64,000 nt of DNA from Kaistia granuli DSM 23481 (GTDB lineage Bacteria; Pseudomonadota; Alphaproteobacteria; Rhizobiales; Kaistiaceae). The notes under the pieces were generated by a model. It was not told the origin of the DNA and did no database searches. It was given only the letters and a program-made list of their open reading frames with translations. Within the stretch, counting starts at the first letter, position 1. Every line of letters begins with the position of its first letter. The translations under genes and the position numbers were made by a program. Of this stretch, positions 33,585 to 44,640 are shown in pieces. The DNA is taken from assembly GCF_000380505.1 (NCBI RefSeq), contig NZ_AQYH01000010.1, forward strand, positions 558,001 through 622,000. Direction: 5' to 3'.

Positions 33585-34559
33585 CTAGCGCGGGTCGAGC
33601 AGCGTTCGTGTTTCGCGGTTGAACCGCCACGATTTGAAGCCGTTCAGCTCGGTGCCGCCCCACCAGCGCTTGATGCCGTTCGTCGATACCTGGTCCTGGG
33701 CGCCGGACAGGATGTCCTCGCCGACATCCGTCAGCGACAGCGGCGCCGTCACGTACTCGGCATGAACTTCCGAATCGGCATGCGAATAGGGCGCATGTAC
33801 GCCCCTGAGCAGCGGGAAGTCGCAAAAGGCGAGCGAATCGATCACCGCGTAGAACGGCCACGTCCCCATGAACGGTGCTTCCTCGGCCTCGCGCGCCTGA
33901 TGGAACAAAGCTGCCGGCGACATCTCCTCCATGCCGACGGCGTCGAGCAGGCGCATCTCAGTGCGGTTGAGGCCGGTGCCGGGCTGCGGCAGTTCCTCGA
34001 GGAAGCGGGCGAGCGCCGCTTGCAGGAAGGGGAAGCCCCGGATCGGCTTGGTCGCGCGCTTGGCGATCGCCTCGGGCGTCGGCGCCGTCAGCTCGTCCCA
34101 GATCGTCCTGGCCGTGTTGAGCACGGCCGGGCTGACGCGCATGCCGTCGATGGCGAAGCGCATCACCGTATCCGGTCGCTCCAGCGCGAAGAAGCTGTCC
34201 GCCTGGACGATGACGATACCCTCGGTCCGCTCCTCCCGGGCGAAGAAGTCCAGCACCTGCAGCAATTGCAGCTGGTCATAGAGGTCATGCTCGAACCACA
34301 GCTCGATCCGATCGAATTCGGCGTGGCGGCGCATGACTGCGTCGCGTTCGCCGAACGTCGCGGCGACGGTCCCCGGATCGAACTTGAACACCGAGGCCAG
34401 ATGCTCGGCCCGCACGGCGGAGAGCGCCTCCAGCGTGTCGAGGGCCGGAATGGGGCCGTCATGCAGGGCGTCGCGCCACGGCAGGATGATGGCGCGGCTA
34501 CCCGCTGCGGCGAGGAGGTCGGCGGTCTGGTCGCCATCGGTGATGAGGAGCGTCGTCAT
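33585..34559 (-). CDS. DUF1835 domain protein
   Basis: A 324-residue cytoplasmic protein. The N-terminal half matches DUF1835: [17 protein letters not shown], then [16 protein letters not shown] and [22 protein letters not shown]. The C-terminal part has a winged-helix-like look ([13 protein letters not shown] and [12 protein letters not shown]) and ends in [22 protein letters not shown]. Function is unknown. It shares a strand with queF, 10 bases away, but no functional link is established. Confidence 0.8.
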   Translation of the reverse strand: MTTLLITDGDQTADLLAAAGSRAIILPWRDALHDGPIPALDTLEALSAVRAEHLASVFKFDPGTVAATFGERDAVMRRHAEFDRIELWFEHDLYDQLQLLQVLDFFAREERTEGIVIVQADSFFALERPDTVMRFAIDGMRVSPAVLNTARTIWDELTAPTPEAIAKRATKPIRGFPFLQAALARFLEELPQPGTGLNRTEMRLLDAVGMEEMSPAALFHQAREAEEAPFMGTWPFYAVIDSLAFCDFPLLRGVHAPYSHADSEVHAEYVTAPLSLTDVGEDILSGAQDQVSTNGIKRWWGGTELNGFKSWRFNRETRTLLDPR

Positions 34560-34731
34560 GCCGCCTTCATCTTCCGATGCGAGACGGAAGGCAACAGCAA
34601 GCGCGGAATGTTCGCCGCTCCCCTGACGAAATGGCCGCCATTGTGTTGCGCAGGCACACCGCGACGGTCACAGTTTCTCTCCCATCCTCTTCCGCCTTCT
34701 GTCGCGGCAGGCTAGAAGCTGCGAGAGCTGA

Positions 34732-36039
<1,308 letters not shown>

Positions 36040-36080
36040 TTTCGCAATCCCTCTGCGGCTCGTCCGCAGGGTGTTCTTTG

Positions 36081-36119
36081 GGCTCCCGTGCGCGATGATC
36101 GCGCCGGGAGCCATTTTTA
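36081..36119. terminator. Strong intrinsic terminator between eno and aguA
   Basis: GGCTCCCG and CGGGAGCC form the outer stem, with an inner GCGCGAT / ATCGCGC stem, and the hairpin is followed by ATTTTTAT. It serves eno and could also limit antisense reading into convergent aguA. Confidence 0.85.
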
Positions 36120-36131
36120 TGCGCCGACGGA

Positions 36132-37235
36132 CTAGCCGGGCGTTCCCACCGGTTGCTGCTGCGTGATGCAGTGGATGTTGCCGCCGCCGAGCAGGATTTC
36201 GCGCGCCTCGATGCCGACGATGCGGCGATCCGGGTGCAGGGCGGCGAGCATCTCCATCGCGGCCTCGTCCGTCTTCGGATCGAGCAGCGGCATGACCACA
36301 AGACCGTTCGCGATGTAGTAGTTCGCGTAGGATGCGGCGAGGCGGGCGCCGCCACCCCGTTCGGCGCTGCCTTCGGAAACGTCGATGCCGGCCGCTTCGG
36401 AGTCGGTCATGTAGAGCGGTCCCGGCATAGGCAGCTTGACGATCTCCAGCTTTCGCCCGCGCGCGTCCGTCGCGCTCGCCAGGCGGTCATGGGCATCGTG
36501 CGAGATCGCATATTGCGGATCGTCGGGATCTTCGCACCAGGTCAGCGCCACGACGCCCGGCCGCGCGAAGCAGGCGAGGTTGTCGATATGGCCGTTGGTC
36601 TCGTCATGGAACAGGCCGGGGCCGAGCCAGATCGTTTTGGTGACACCGAGCCGGCCAGCGAGATGCTCCTCGATCTCGCTGCGATCCAGGTAGGGGTTGC
36701 GATTGGGATTGAGCAGGCATTCCTCGGTCGTCAGCAGCGTGCCTTCGCCATCGACATGGATGGCGCCGCCTTCCAGGATGAAGGGTGCGCGATAGCGCTG
36801 TGCGCGCTCGATCTCGAGGATCTTGGCGGCGACGCGGTCGTCCTGGTCCCAGGGCGAGTAGAGCCCGCCGGCAAAACCGCCCCAGGCGTTGAAGCGCCAG
36901 TCATTGCCGCGCAGGCGACCATCCTCGCTGACGATGAAGCTTGGCCCCGTATCGCGGCACCAGGCGTCGTTGGTCGTCGTCTCGACGAGACGGATATGGG
37001 TCGGCAGGCGCTGGCGCGCGTTTTCCCACTGACCGGCCGACACCAGCATCGTCACGGGCTCGGCCTCAGCGATGGCCGTTGCCACGGCGGCGAAGGCCTG
37101 CTGCGCGGGCTTCGCTCCGAGCCGCCAATTGTCAGGCCGCTCCGGCCAGATCATCCAGGTGCCGGCATGCGGCTCCCATTCGGCCGGCATGCGAAAGCCG
37201 TCGTCGCGGGGGAGGCTGGTGAGCGTTGCGGACAT
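36132..37235 (-). CDS. aguA: Agmatine deiminase
   Basis: AguA hydrolyses agmatine to N-carbamoylputrescine and ammonia. The 367-residue protein belongs to the Porphyromonas-type peptidylarginine/agmatine deiminase family. It has the substrate segment [59 protein letters not shown] and the nucleophile Cys356 in [13 protein letters not shown]. AguB, the next enzyme, is on the same strand about 1.9 kb upstream, but two plus-strand genes intervene. The two steps are therefore close but not in one operon. Confidence 0.96.
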   Translation of the reverse strand: MSATLTSLPRDDGFRMPAEWEPHAGTWMIWPERPDNWRLGAKPAQQAFAAVATAIAEAEPVTMLVSAGQWENARQRLPTHIRLVETTTNDAWCRDTGPSFIVSEDGRLRGNDWRFNAWGGFAGGLYSPWDQDDRVAAKILEIERAQRYRAPFILEGGAIHVDGEGTLLTTEECLLNPNRNPYLDRSEIEEHLAGRLGVTKTIWLGPGLFHDETNGHIDNLACFARPGVVALTWCEDPDDPQYAISHDAHDRLASATDARGRKLEIVKLPMPGPLYMTDSEAAGIDVSEGSAERGGGARLAASYANYYIANGLVVMPLLDPKTDEAAMEMLAALHPDRRIVGIEAREILLGGGNIHCITQQQPVGTPG

Positions 37236-37339
37236 GATGCTCGTTCTGGCTAGATGAAACCCGCGCTACGGAAGCGCGAATGCCCCGCCGGCGCAAGCGT
37301 GCTAGACCACGGTGCCAAGGACTTTCAACGGATCAAGCC

Positions 37340-38074
37340 ATGCAGCTGCGCGCGCTCCTGTTCGACAAGGACGGGACCTTTCTCGATTTCGCCAAGACGT
37401 GGAACGCCGCCACCGGGGAGGTGATCGCAGCGCTGTCGGAAGGCGACAGCGGAATGGCGCGCCGGTTGGCGAAGATCGTGGGCTATGACCTCGATCGCTC
37501 GGTGCTGTTGCCGACCTCGCCCTTTGTCGGCAGCTCCGTCGGCGAATTGAGCCCGCTCTGGGCCGCAGCGCTGGGCATGCCCGCCGGGGACGCGTCGTTC
37601 GACGAACGGCTGCGCTCGCTCTTCCACGAGGCGACGCTGCACGCCGCGACGCCGATTGGCGAGCCGGCACTGATCTTCGAGGCGCTGCGTGCGGACGGCT
37701 ATCGGCTCGGCGTGATCACCAATGATTCCGAACTCGGTGCCAAGGCGCAGTGCGAGCGGCTGGGCCTCGCGCACTGGTTTGATGCGATCCTCGGCTATGA
37801 TTCAGGCCATGGCCGCAAGCCAGAGGCAGGGCAGGTCGTGGCGTTCATGGAGCGCTTCGGCTTCCAGCCCGAGGAGACGGCGCTGATCGGCGATACGCTG
37901 CATGACATGCATGCGGCGCGGGCGGCTGGCGTTGTCGGGATCGGCGTTGAAAGCGGCTTCATGCTGGCGAACCAACTGGGGCCTTATGCGGATCATGTTA
38001 TCAGCGATATCAGTCAGTTGCGGCAGCTTCTGAAGGAAATGGATGGGCATACCGAGCTGGTTTCGCCGGGTTGA
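37340..38074 (+). CDS. HAD-superfamily hydrolase, phosphoglycolate phosphatase-like
   Basis: A 244-residue haloacid dehalogenase-type phosphatase. Motif I is LLFDKDGTFLDF, a Lys replacing the usual hydrophobic residue between the two Asp. Motif II is LGVITNDSE, the motif III Lys is in GRKPEAGQVV, and motif IV is TALIGDTLHDMHAARAAG. The cap is helical. It most resembles Gph-type enzymes, but the substrate cannot be told from sequence. I chose ATG 37340 because MQLRALLFDKDG is the natural N-terminus. Confidence 0.88.
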   Translation: MQLRALLFDKDGTFLDFAKTWNAATGEVIAALSEGDSGMARRLAKIVGYDLDRSVLLPTSPFVGSSVGELSPLWAAALGMPAGDASFDERLRSLFHEATLHAATPIGEPALIFEALRADGYRLGVITNDSELGAKAQCERLGLAHWFDAILGYDSGHGRKPEAGQVVAFMERFGFQPEETALIGDTLHDMHAARAAGVVGIGVESGFMLANQLGPYADHVISDISQLRQLLKEMDGHTELVSPG

Positions 38075-38159
38075 AGGGGCGCGAGCGAGCGGTACATGCT
38101 GAACGGTTGTCTGTAGTCCGAGGGCGCCGATCCCGTCGCCCCGCCTAGGGAGTGGCATC

Positions 38160-38990
38160 ATGAGCATGATCACGACGAAGGACGGTACCGCGATCTTCTA
38201 CAAGGACTGGGGCGCCAAGGAGGCGCCGCCGATCGTCTTCCATCACGGCTGGCCGCTCTGCGCCGACGATTGGGACAATCAGATGCTGTTCTTCCTCGGC
38301 GAGGGTTATCGTATCATCGCTCATGACCGGCGTGGTCATGGCCGCTCGACACAGACGGCTGTCGGCAACGAGATGGACACCTATGCCGCCGACGTGGCTG
38401 AACTTGTCGAGGCTCTGGATCTCAAGAACGCGGTGCATATCGGCCACTCGACCGGGGGTGGCGAGGTGGCGCGCTACGTCGCGCGCGCCCGGCCCGGACG
38501 TGTGAGCAAGGCGGTTCTGATCGGCGCGGTGCCTCCCATCATGGTCAAGTCCGCCCAGAATCCGGAAGGCCTGCCGCTCGAAGTCTTCGACAGCTTCCGC
38601 GCCGCCCTCGTGGCCAATCGGGCGCAGTTCTATGTCGAGGTGCCGACCGGCCCGTTCTACGGCTTCAACCGGCCTGGCGCCGCCGTAAGCCAGGGCATAA
38701 TCAACAATTGGTGGCGGCAGGGCATGATCGGCGGCGCCAAGGCGCAATATGATTGCATCAAGGCCTTCTCCGAAACCGACTTCACCGAGGATCTGAAAGC
38801 GATCGAGGTGCCGGTCCTGGTGATGCACGGCGATGACGACCAGATCGTGCCGATCGCCGATGCGGCGCTGAAATCGATCAAGTTGCTGAAGAACGGCACG
38901 CTGAAAGTCTACAGGGGGCTGCCGCACGGGATGTGCACCACGCACCCCGACATCATCAATCCCGATCTGCTCGCCTTCGTGAAAGGCTGA
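38160..38990 (+). CDS. Alpha/beta hydrolase, non-heme haloperoxidase/esterase group
   Basis: A 276-residue alpha/beta hydrolase without signal peptide. The oxyanion motif is FHHGWPL, the nucleophile elbow is [10 protein letters not shown] (Ser), and the acid and His lie in [10 protein letters not shown] and [11 protein letters not shown]. This pattern is that of the cofactor-free chloroperoxidase/arylesterase subgroup, whose native role is usually ester hydrolysis. It follows the HAD gene by 85 bases on the same strand. No link to the neighbouring agmatine genes is evident. Confidence 0.9.
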   Translation: MSMITTKDGTAIFYKDWGAKEAPPIVFHHGWPLCADDWDNQMLFFLGEGYRIIAHDRRGHGRSTQTAVGNEMDTYAADVAELVEALDLKNAVHIGHSTGGGEVARYVARARPGRVSKAVLIGAVPPIMVKSAQNPEGLPLEVFDSFRAALVANRAQFYVEVPTGPFYGFNRPGAAVSQGIINNWWRQGMIGGAKAQYDCIKAFSETDFTEDLKAIEVPVLVMHGDDDQIVPIADAALKSIKLLKNGTLKVYRGLPHGMCTTHPDIINPDLLAFVKG

Positions 38991-39094
38991 GCCAAGGCGA
39001 GGGCTCGCGACGTTCGTCCAAGCCCTGCGGAGCCGGTGGGATGAGGCAGTTCGTTCCTATCCCTCTGGCGTCGGCTAGCCTGCGGTTGCCCGTC

Positions 39095-39985
39095 TCAGGT
39101 CGCGGCGCGATGCGGGTGACGACCATCCAGTGTGGTCAGCGCGCCGTAGAGCTCCGGCCGGCGATCGCGGAACACACCCCAGGAGCGACGCTGATGGGCT
39201 ATCGCGTCGAGATCGAAGGTAGCCGTCAGGATCGTTTCGCTGGCGCGATCCGCCTCGGCCAGCTTGGCGCCGGTCGGATCGGCGATGAAGGACGAGCCGT
39301 AGAAGGTGATCTCGGTACCGTTCAGGCCGCGCTCAGTGCCGATCCGGTTCGAGGCGACCAGCGGCATCAGATTGGCGCCGGCATGGCCCTGCATGACGCG
39401 CTGCCAATGCGCTGCGGAATCGAGCGAGGCATCCTGCGGCTCCGACCCGATGGCGGTCGGATAGAACAGGATCTCGGCGCCGGCGAGCGCCATGGCCCGC
39501 GCACTTTCCGGAAACCATTGATCCCAGCAGATACCGACGCCGATCGTACCGAACCGTGTCGGCCAGACGCGAAACCCGGTATCGCCGGGCGAGAAATAGA
39601 ATTTTTCCGTGTAGCCCGGCCCGTCCGGGATATGGCTCTTGCGATAATTGCCGAGCACCGAGCCATCGGCATCGACGATGGCGATGCTGTTATAGGCGGT
39701 CTGGCCGGCGCGCTCGAAATAGCTGACCGGCAGGACGACCGAGAGCTCGGCCGCCAACGCGGCGAAATGGGCAATCAGCGGATTGCCGTCGAAAGGCTGC
39801 GCCAGGTTGAAATGGTCGTGGAACTGGTCCTGGCAGAAATAGGGTGTCTCGAACAATTCCTGGATCAGGACGATGTCGGCGCCCTGCGCCGCCGCCTGGC
39901 GGATCAGCCGTTCGGCGCGCGCGACATTGCCGGCGCGATCCCAGTCGCATTCCATCTGTGTCGCGGCGACGGTCACCTGGCGCAT
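39095..39985 (-). CDS. aguB: N-carbamoylputrescine amidase
   Basis: AguB hydrolyses N-carbamoylputrescine to putrescine, carbon dioxide and ammonia. The 296-residue nitrilase-superfamily enzyme has the Glu-Lys-Cys triad in IQELFETPYF, YRKSHIPDGPGYTEKFYFSPGD and VGICWDQWFPE. I chose ATG 39985, preceded by GAGAAGGAT within the end of the upstream gene; TTG 39991 is an alternative. It starts only 2 bases after the stop of the beta-lactamase-fold gene, so the two are surely co-transcribed. Confidence 0.95.
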   Translation of the reverse strand: MRQVTVAATQMECDWDRAGNVARAERLIRQAAAQGADIVLIQELFETPYFCQDQFHDHFNLAQPFDGNPLIAHFAALAAELSVVLPVSYFERAGQTAYNSIAIVDADGSVLGNYRKSHIPDGPGYTEKFYFSPGDTGFRVWPTRFGTIGVGICWDQWFPESARAMALAGAEILFYPTAIGSEPQDASLDSAAHWQRVMQGHAGANLMPLVASNRIGTERGLNGTEITFYGSSFIADPTGAKLAEADRASETILTATFDLDAIAHQRRSWGVFRDRRPELYGALTTLDGRHPHRAAT

Positions 39986-39987
39986 GG

Positions 39988-41175
39988 TCAATCCTTCTCC
40001 GGTACGGCGAGGCGGGCGAGGATGGCCCGATAGGGGGCAATCAGGCGTTCATCGTCAAGCGCCTCATCATCGTTCCAGCTTGCGACGACGCAATGAACGC
40101 GTCCGTCCTGGCCGACGACGCGGCTCGACAGGTTGAGGACGCCGATCTCCGAGCCGCCCTTGAAGGCGATATCCCGCCATTGATCCGGCCTGGCCACGCC
40201 GGGATTGATGTCAAACGCGGGCAGGGCAGCCGTCGCATCGAGCAGGCGGCAGAGCTCCCGCGCCGACATGAACCACTCGACTTCGTGCGTCGTGGTCGAG
40301 CTGATCGCGGACGGCAGCGGCGCATCGGCGATGCCAGCCAGGATGGCGCGGCGCGCGGCGGCATCGCCGCTCCGCCATGCGGCGCGCAGCGCGCCGTTGT
40401 CCTCCGTCTTCAGCGTGAAGAACTGCCGCGTCGTCGGGAACGGCGCATTGGCGGGTGTGACGGCTTCGACCGCCTCGCGGCCGAGGATGTCGATCAACGC
40501 GTCGGTGGCCGTGTTGTCGCTGATCGAGATCATCAGATTGGCGAGGGTGGCGACGGTCAGCGGCGTGCCCGCCGGCCAGTCCTGCAGGATCCCGGTTGGC
40601 AGGGATTTCCAGGCCGGCTTGAGCGGCACGGCCTGATCCCAGGTCAGCTTGCCCTGCGCGATCTCCGTCTGCAAAGCGGCGAGTATCGCCAGTTTCGCCG
40701 CCGATCCGACGGCGAACGGCTCATCGGCCAGATGGGCGATTTCCTCCTTGCCGTCGCTGAGGACGAGGAGCGTCGTTGCACCGGGGAGGGCCCGGATCGA
40801 GGCGGCGTGGTCCGCGATGCCACCGAGGACGGCGGCCGGGCCGAACCAGAGGCCGGTGATCTTGCCTTGCGCGTCGAGCGTGATGCTCGCGTGAACCGTC
40901 GCCCTCGTCAGGCGGACCAGAAAGCCGCTGCCGTCCGGGACGATGCTCTGTAGGGGGCCGTGCGCGTCCGTCAGCCCCGCGATCAGGCGCGCCACTTCCG
41001 CAGCGGGGACGTCGGCAAGAAAGCTCGCGCTGAAGGCGTCCGGCTTGATCCTGTCCGAAGCGAAGAGCGTCTCGAGCCTCGCCTCCGGCGCTGAAACCGC
41101 CGCTCCGGCCGGCGTTGCACAAGCGAGGGACAGGAGGATCGCCGTCGTGGCGGCGAGTTGGCGGATCAGGCGCAT
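39988..41175 (-). CDS. Secreted serine hydrolase, class A beta-lactamase fold
   Basis: A 395-residue exported protein with a signal peptide (RLIRQLAATTAILLSLACATPAGA) and an N-terminal extension of about 110 residues resembling the NTF2/ORF12-type domain of some clavulanate-cluster proteins. The serine hydrolase domain has the Ser-x-x-Lys motif VGSAAKLAI and Ser-Asp-Asn in ISDNTATD. The third motif is KGGS (FKGGSEIGV) where beta-lactamases have KTG. Activity on beta-lactams cannot be assumed. A perfect AAGGAGGT ribosome site precedes ATG 41175. It is the first gene of an operon with aguB. Confidence 0.85.
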   Translation of the reverse strand: MRLIRQLAATTAILLSLACATPAGAAVSAPEARLETLFASDRIKPDAFSASFLADVPAAEVARLIAGLTDAHGPLQSIVPDGSGFLVRLTRATVHASITLDAQGKITGLWFGPAAVLGGIADHAASIRALPGATTLLVLSDGKEEIAHLADEPFAVGSAAKLAILAALQTEIAQGKLTWDQAVPLKPAWKSLPTGILQDWPAGTPLTVATLANLMISISDNTATDALIDILGREAVEAVTPANAPFPTTRQFFTLKTEDNGALRAAWRSGDAAARRAILAGIADAPLPSAISSTTTHEVEWFMSARELCRLLDATAALPAFDINPGVARPDQWRDIAFKGGSEIGVLNLSSRVVGQDGRVHCVVASWNDDEALDDERLIAPYRAILARLAVPEKD

Positions 41176-41339
41176 GGAACCTCCTTCGAGCCGGGCGATG
41201 GCGGCGACGACGGGCGATTGTCGGCGGGTTGCGGGGCGCGCGCTTCCATGGCGGTCCCGCCTTCGCCGCGCTATCCTAGCGATGGATGGAACGGCGTGCC
41301 GCGTCTGCCGTTGGCCAAACGTTGCAAGGGAGTAGCGCC

Positions 41340-42812
41340 ATGGACACGTCGACCGTCAAGACCCTGAGGCTCATCGACCCGACGCTGGTCAAGGACCAGT
41401 GCTATGTCGATGGCGCCTGGATCGGCAAGGGCACGATCGCCGTGACAAATCCGGCGACCGGCGACGTTCTCAGCCACGTGCCAAAATTCGGTGCTGACGA
41501 GACCACCAAGGCCGTCGACGCGGCGGCCGCCGCGTTCAAGGGCTGGGCGGCGAAGACGGCGAAGGAACGCTCGCGGCTGATCCGGCAATGGTTCGAGCGG
41601 GTGCGGGCCCATCACGATGATCTCGCCCGCATCCTGACCTCGGAACAGGGCAAGCCGCTCGCCGAGGCAAAGGGTGAGATCGAGTATGCTAATGCCTATA
41701 TCGAGTTCTACGCCGAGGAGGCGAAGCGCATCGCCGGCGAGACCTTGCCGAGCCATCGCGCCGACGCGCGCATCCTGGTGCTGCGCCAGCCAACCGGGGT
41801 GGTGGCGGCGATCACGCCGTGGAACTTCCCGGCCGCCATGATCACCCGCAAGGTGGCGCCGGCTCTCGCCGCCGGCTGCACGGTTGTGCTGAAGCCGGCC
41901 TCCGAGACGCCACTGACCGCGCTGGCGCTGGCGGAGCTGGCGGATCGCGCCGGCATTCCGAAGGGGGTCTTCAATGTCGTCACCGGCAATTCGGGCGAGA
42001 TCGGCGGCGTGCTGACGTCGCATCCGGCGATCCGGCTCGTGAACTTCACCGGCTCGACGGAGGTCGGCAAGCAACTGATGAAGCAGGCGTCGACGACCGT
42101 GAAGAAGGTGGCGCTGGAACTCGGTGGCAACGCGCCCTTCATCGTCTTCGACGACGCCGATCTCGACGCGGCCGTCGAAGGGGCCATGCTGTCGAAGTTC
42201 CGCAACATGGGGCAGACCTGCGTCTGCGCCAACCGAATCTATGCCCAGGCCGGCATTCATGACGCGTTCGTCGAGAAGCTCAAGGCCGCCGTCGAAAAGC
42301 TGCGTGTCGGGGACGGCGCGGATGCGGGTGTGACCCAGGGGCCGCTGATCAACGACAAGGCGATCCTGAAGGTGGAAGAACATCTGAAGGATGCGACGGC
42401 CAAGGGCGGGACCATCGTGCTCGGCGGGCATCGCCATTCGCGCGGGGGCTCGTTCTTCGAACCGACCGTCCTGACCGGGGCGACGCGGGAGATGCTGATT
42501 GCGCGCGAGGAGACGTTTGGGCCCGTAGCAGCGGTGTTCAGGTTCGAGACCGAGGACGAAGTGGTTCACGCGGCGAACGACACCGAATTCGGTCTCGCGG
42601 CCTATTTCTATTCACGTGACATCGGCCGCATCTTCCGTGTCGGCGAGGGGCTCGAATACGGCATGGTCGGCATCAATTCCGGCCTGATCTCGACGGAGCT
42701 GGCGCCGTTCGGCGGCGTCAAGGAATCCGGCAACGGCCGCGAGGGCTCCCATCTCGGTATCGATGAGTTCGTCGAGAAGAAATACCTTCTCGTCGCCGGC
42801 CTGGATCGGTAG
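41340..42812 (+). CDS. gabD: NAD(P)-dependent succinate-semialdehyde dehydrogenase
   Basis: It oxidises succinate semialdehyde to succinate, the end of the GABA and putrescine degradation route. The 490-residue aldehyde dehydrogenase has ITPWNFPAAMITRKVAPALAAG, the catalytic Glu in VALELGGNAPFIV and the nucleophile Cys in MGQTCVCANRIYAQ, typical of GabD. ATG 41340 follows AAGGGAG. It lies next to the aguB operon on the other strand, so a path from agmatine to succinate is partly encoded nearby; the aminotransferase and dehydrogenase between putrescine and semialdehyde are not. Confidence 0.93.
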   Translation: MDTSTVKTLRLIDPTLVKDQCYVDGAWIGKGTIAVTNPATGDVLSHVPKFGADETTKAVDAAAAAFKGWAAKTAKERSRLIRQWFERVRAHHDDLARILTSEQGKPLAEAKGEIEYANAYIEFYAEEAKRIAGETLPSHRADARILVLRQPTGVVAAITPWNFPAAMITRKVAPALAAGCTVVLKPASETPLTALALAELADRAGIPKGVFNVVTGNSGEIGGVLTSHPAIRLVNFTGSTEVGKQLMKQASTTVKKVALELGGNAPFIVFDDADLDAAVEGAMLSKFRNMGQTCVCANRIYAQAGIHDAFVEKLKAAVEKLRVGDGADAGVTQGPLINDKAILKVEEHLKDATAKGGTIVLGGHRHSRGGSFFEPTVLTGATREMLIAREETFGPVAAVFRFETEDEVVHAANDTEFGLAAYFYSRDIGRIFRVGEGLEYGMVGINSGLISTELAPFGGVKESGNGREGSHLGIDEFVEKKYLLVAGLDR

Positions 42813-42818
42813 CGCGCC

Positions 42819-43364
42819 ATGTCCAAAGCAGTCCGCTGGCAGAGTTGGGATGGCGAAGGCGCCGAGCACATGGTGTTCAGCGATCGGGCCACGGGCGCGG
42901 TCGCCGAAGGGGCCCTACTGTCAGGCGGCGATGCACGCTTCGCCGCCCACTACCAATTATCCTGTCATCCGAACGGCCATCTCGCCGAGGCGCGGGTCGC
43001 CATTGTCGGGGGACCGTCGATCGCCCTGCATTCGGACGGCGACGGCCTCTGGCGCAACAGCGATGGCAAGCGCGTGCCGGCGCTGGTCGGCGCGATCGAT
43101 GTCGACCTGTCGGCAAGTCCGGTTACCAACATGCTGACGATCCGACGCCTCGGCCTCGCCGAGGGACAGTCCTCCGAGATCACGGCGGTATATGTCCGCT
43201 TGCCCGATCTCGAAATCACGCTCGATCAGCAACGTTATACCTGTATCGAGGCGGGCCGCCGCTATCTCTACGAGGCGGTCGACGGCACCTTTCGCGCCGA
43301 GATCGAGACCGAGCCCTCCGGTGTCGTGACGCAGTATCCGGGGTTCTTCCGACGGGTGCTTTGA
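42819..43364 (+). CDS. Putative glycolipid-binding domain protein
   Basis: A 181-residue cytoplasmic protein matching the putative glycolipid-binding family (PF06475). Segments are VRWQSWDGEGAEHMVF, the beta strand FAAHYQLSCHPNGHLAEARV, LHSDGDGLWRNSDGK, and the C-terminal YEAVDGTFRAEIETEPSGVVTQYPGFF with an R-R-V-L end. The function of the family is not well established; the name comes from structural similarity. It begins 6 bases after gabD and is probably in its operon. Confidence 0.85.
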   Translation: MSKAVRWQSWDGEGAEHMVFSDRATGAVAEGALLSGGDARFAAHYQLSCHPNGHLAEARVAIVGGPSIALHSDGDGLWRNSDGKRVPALVGAIDVDLSASPVTNMLTIRRLGLAEGQSSEITAVYVRLPDLEITLDQQRYTCIEAGRRYLYEAVDGTFRAEIETEPSGVVTQYPGFFRRVL

Positions 43365-43393
43365 GCCAGCGGCGCCGAAATGGTAGCAGACAC

Positions 43394-43813
43394 TCAAGCG
43401 TCGGCGACCTTGCCGTCGACGCCGAGTGGATCATAGGTGCCGAACGTCCACTCATAGCCTTCGATGTCGCGGCAGGAATATTGCCGCGAACCATAGTCGG
43501 TATCGGCGAGCGGGCTTGTGATCTTGGCGCCGCCGGCCACGGCCATGTCGTGATGCCCGTCGACGAAGCGGACGGACACATAGATGCCCCCTATGCCGCC
43601 GCTCACGGTCCGCCCGCTGGCGAGGATCTCGGGATCGAAGCCGCCGAGCATGACCAGGTTCTGGCCGAAGCGCAGCCAGGCATGCAGTACCTCGCCATCC
43701 GGGCCTTCGTGCAGGGCCTGAAGCTCGAAGCCGAAGCCTTTGACGAGAAAGCTGATCGCCGCCCGTGGGTCGCGATAGCGGAGGACCGGAAAGATGTGGG
43801 ACGATCGGACCAT
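43394..43813 (-). CDS. VOC/glyoxalase-fold protein
   Basis: A 139-residue vicinal-oxygen-chelate fold protein. The two beta-alpha-beta modules are visible: HIFPVLRYRDPRAAISFLVKGFGFE, then LHAWLRFGQNLVMLGGF and VRFVDGHHDMAVAGGAKI, ending with a DIEGYEWTFGTYDPL strand containing the late Glu expected of metal-binding members. It resembles the bleomycin-resistance/PhnB-like subgroup, but the substrate is unknown. It is followed by the gabD operon on the other strand, convergent, with a 29-base gap. Confidence 0.85.
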   Translation of the reverse strand: MVRSSHIFPVLRYRDPRAAISFLVKGFGFELQALHEGPDGEVLHAWLRFGQNLVMLGGFDPEILASGRTVSGGIGGIYVSVRFVDGHHDMAVAGGAKITSPLADTDYGSRQYSCRDIEGYEWTFGTYDPLGVDGKVADA

Positions 43814-43845
43814 GCAGGGTCTCCCGATAGTTTCTTGTCGATGCG

Positions 43846-44493
43846 TCAGCCGGCCGCTTCAGCCCCGGTTCCGTTCGCCTGGGCGAGTGCCTGCTCGAAG
43901 ACGTCCTCCGGCTGGCAACCTGAAAGGGCAAGGCGTCGGCCGAACACGAAGAATGGCACGCCGCTGATGCCGCCCTGGGCAGCCGCCAGGGCCTGCTCGC
44001 GCGTTGCCTCCAACTCGGTCGAGTCGGTGGCTAGTTGAAGCGCCTCCGCCTCGGTGAAGCCAAAGCGGGCGGCGACTTTCGCCAGCACGGCCGGGTCGGC
44101 GATGTTCTGCGCCTCGATGAAATGCGCCTCGAACAGGGCGGTCGCCAGCGCATCCTGCGTGCCCTTGTCGAGCGCGTGCCGGATCAGTGTGTGCGCCGCC
44201 GCGGTCGGGCGTTGGCGGGGCTGCTTTGACAGGTCGAGGGCGATGCCGCTCTTGCGCGCTTCCGCCTCGACGCGGGCAAACATCGAGGACGGGTCGCCGC
44301 CAAACCGCTTGCGCAACTTCTCCGCGACGTCGATGCCCTCCATCGGGACATCGGGATCGAGGAAGAAGGGGTGGTGGATGATCCGGGCATCGGGGTTGCC
44401 CGTCCTTGCCAGCACCTTGTGCAGCCGGACGACGCCGATGAAGCACCATGGGCAGACGATGTCGGTGACGACGTCGATCTGGAGTTCTGACAT
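43846..44493 (-). CDS. DsbA family oxidoreductase, FrnE-like
   Basis: A 215-residue thioredoxin-fold protein of the cytoplasmic FrnE/DsbA-like group. The redox motif is CPWC in TDIVCPWCFIGV, and the cis-Pro loop is GISGVPFFVFG. The middle helical insertion contains LIRHALDKGTQDAL. No signal peptide is present, so it acts in the cytoplasm. I chose ATG 44493 (MSELQIDVVTDIVCPW), the standard family N-terminus; the longer frame upstream is not conserved. It is 32 bases upstream of the VOC gene on the same strand. Confidence 0.92.
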   Translation of the reverse strand: MSELQIDVVTDIVCPWCFIGVVRLHKVLARTGNPDARIIHHPFFLDPDVPMEGIDVAEKLRKRFGGDPSSMFARVEAEARKSGIALDLSKQPRQRPTAAAHTLIRHALDKGTQDALATALFEAHFIEAQNIADPAVLAKVAARFGFTEAEALQLATDSTELEATREQALAAAQGGISGVPFFVFGRRLALSGCQPEDVFEQALAQANGTGAEAAG

Positions 44494-44640
44494 GGACAAA
44501 TCTCCCGTCGGCGGAAAGGCCGCGTCAACCAATCGGAAATGAACGTCAGCTATAACAAGACTGCGTGACTGAGGACACAGGCGCGGCCACGGTTCGGTGC
44601 TAATCCTCCCGGCAAGTTGATTCCATTTCAGGACAAAACC

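Noticed and set aside
39988-41175. Calling the serine hydrolase a beta-lactamase gene
   Set aside because: The third active-site motif is KGGS rather than KTG and an extra N-terminal domain is present; resistance cannot be claimed.
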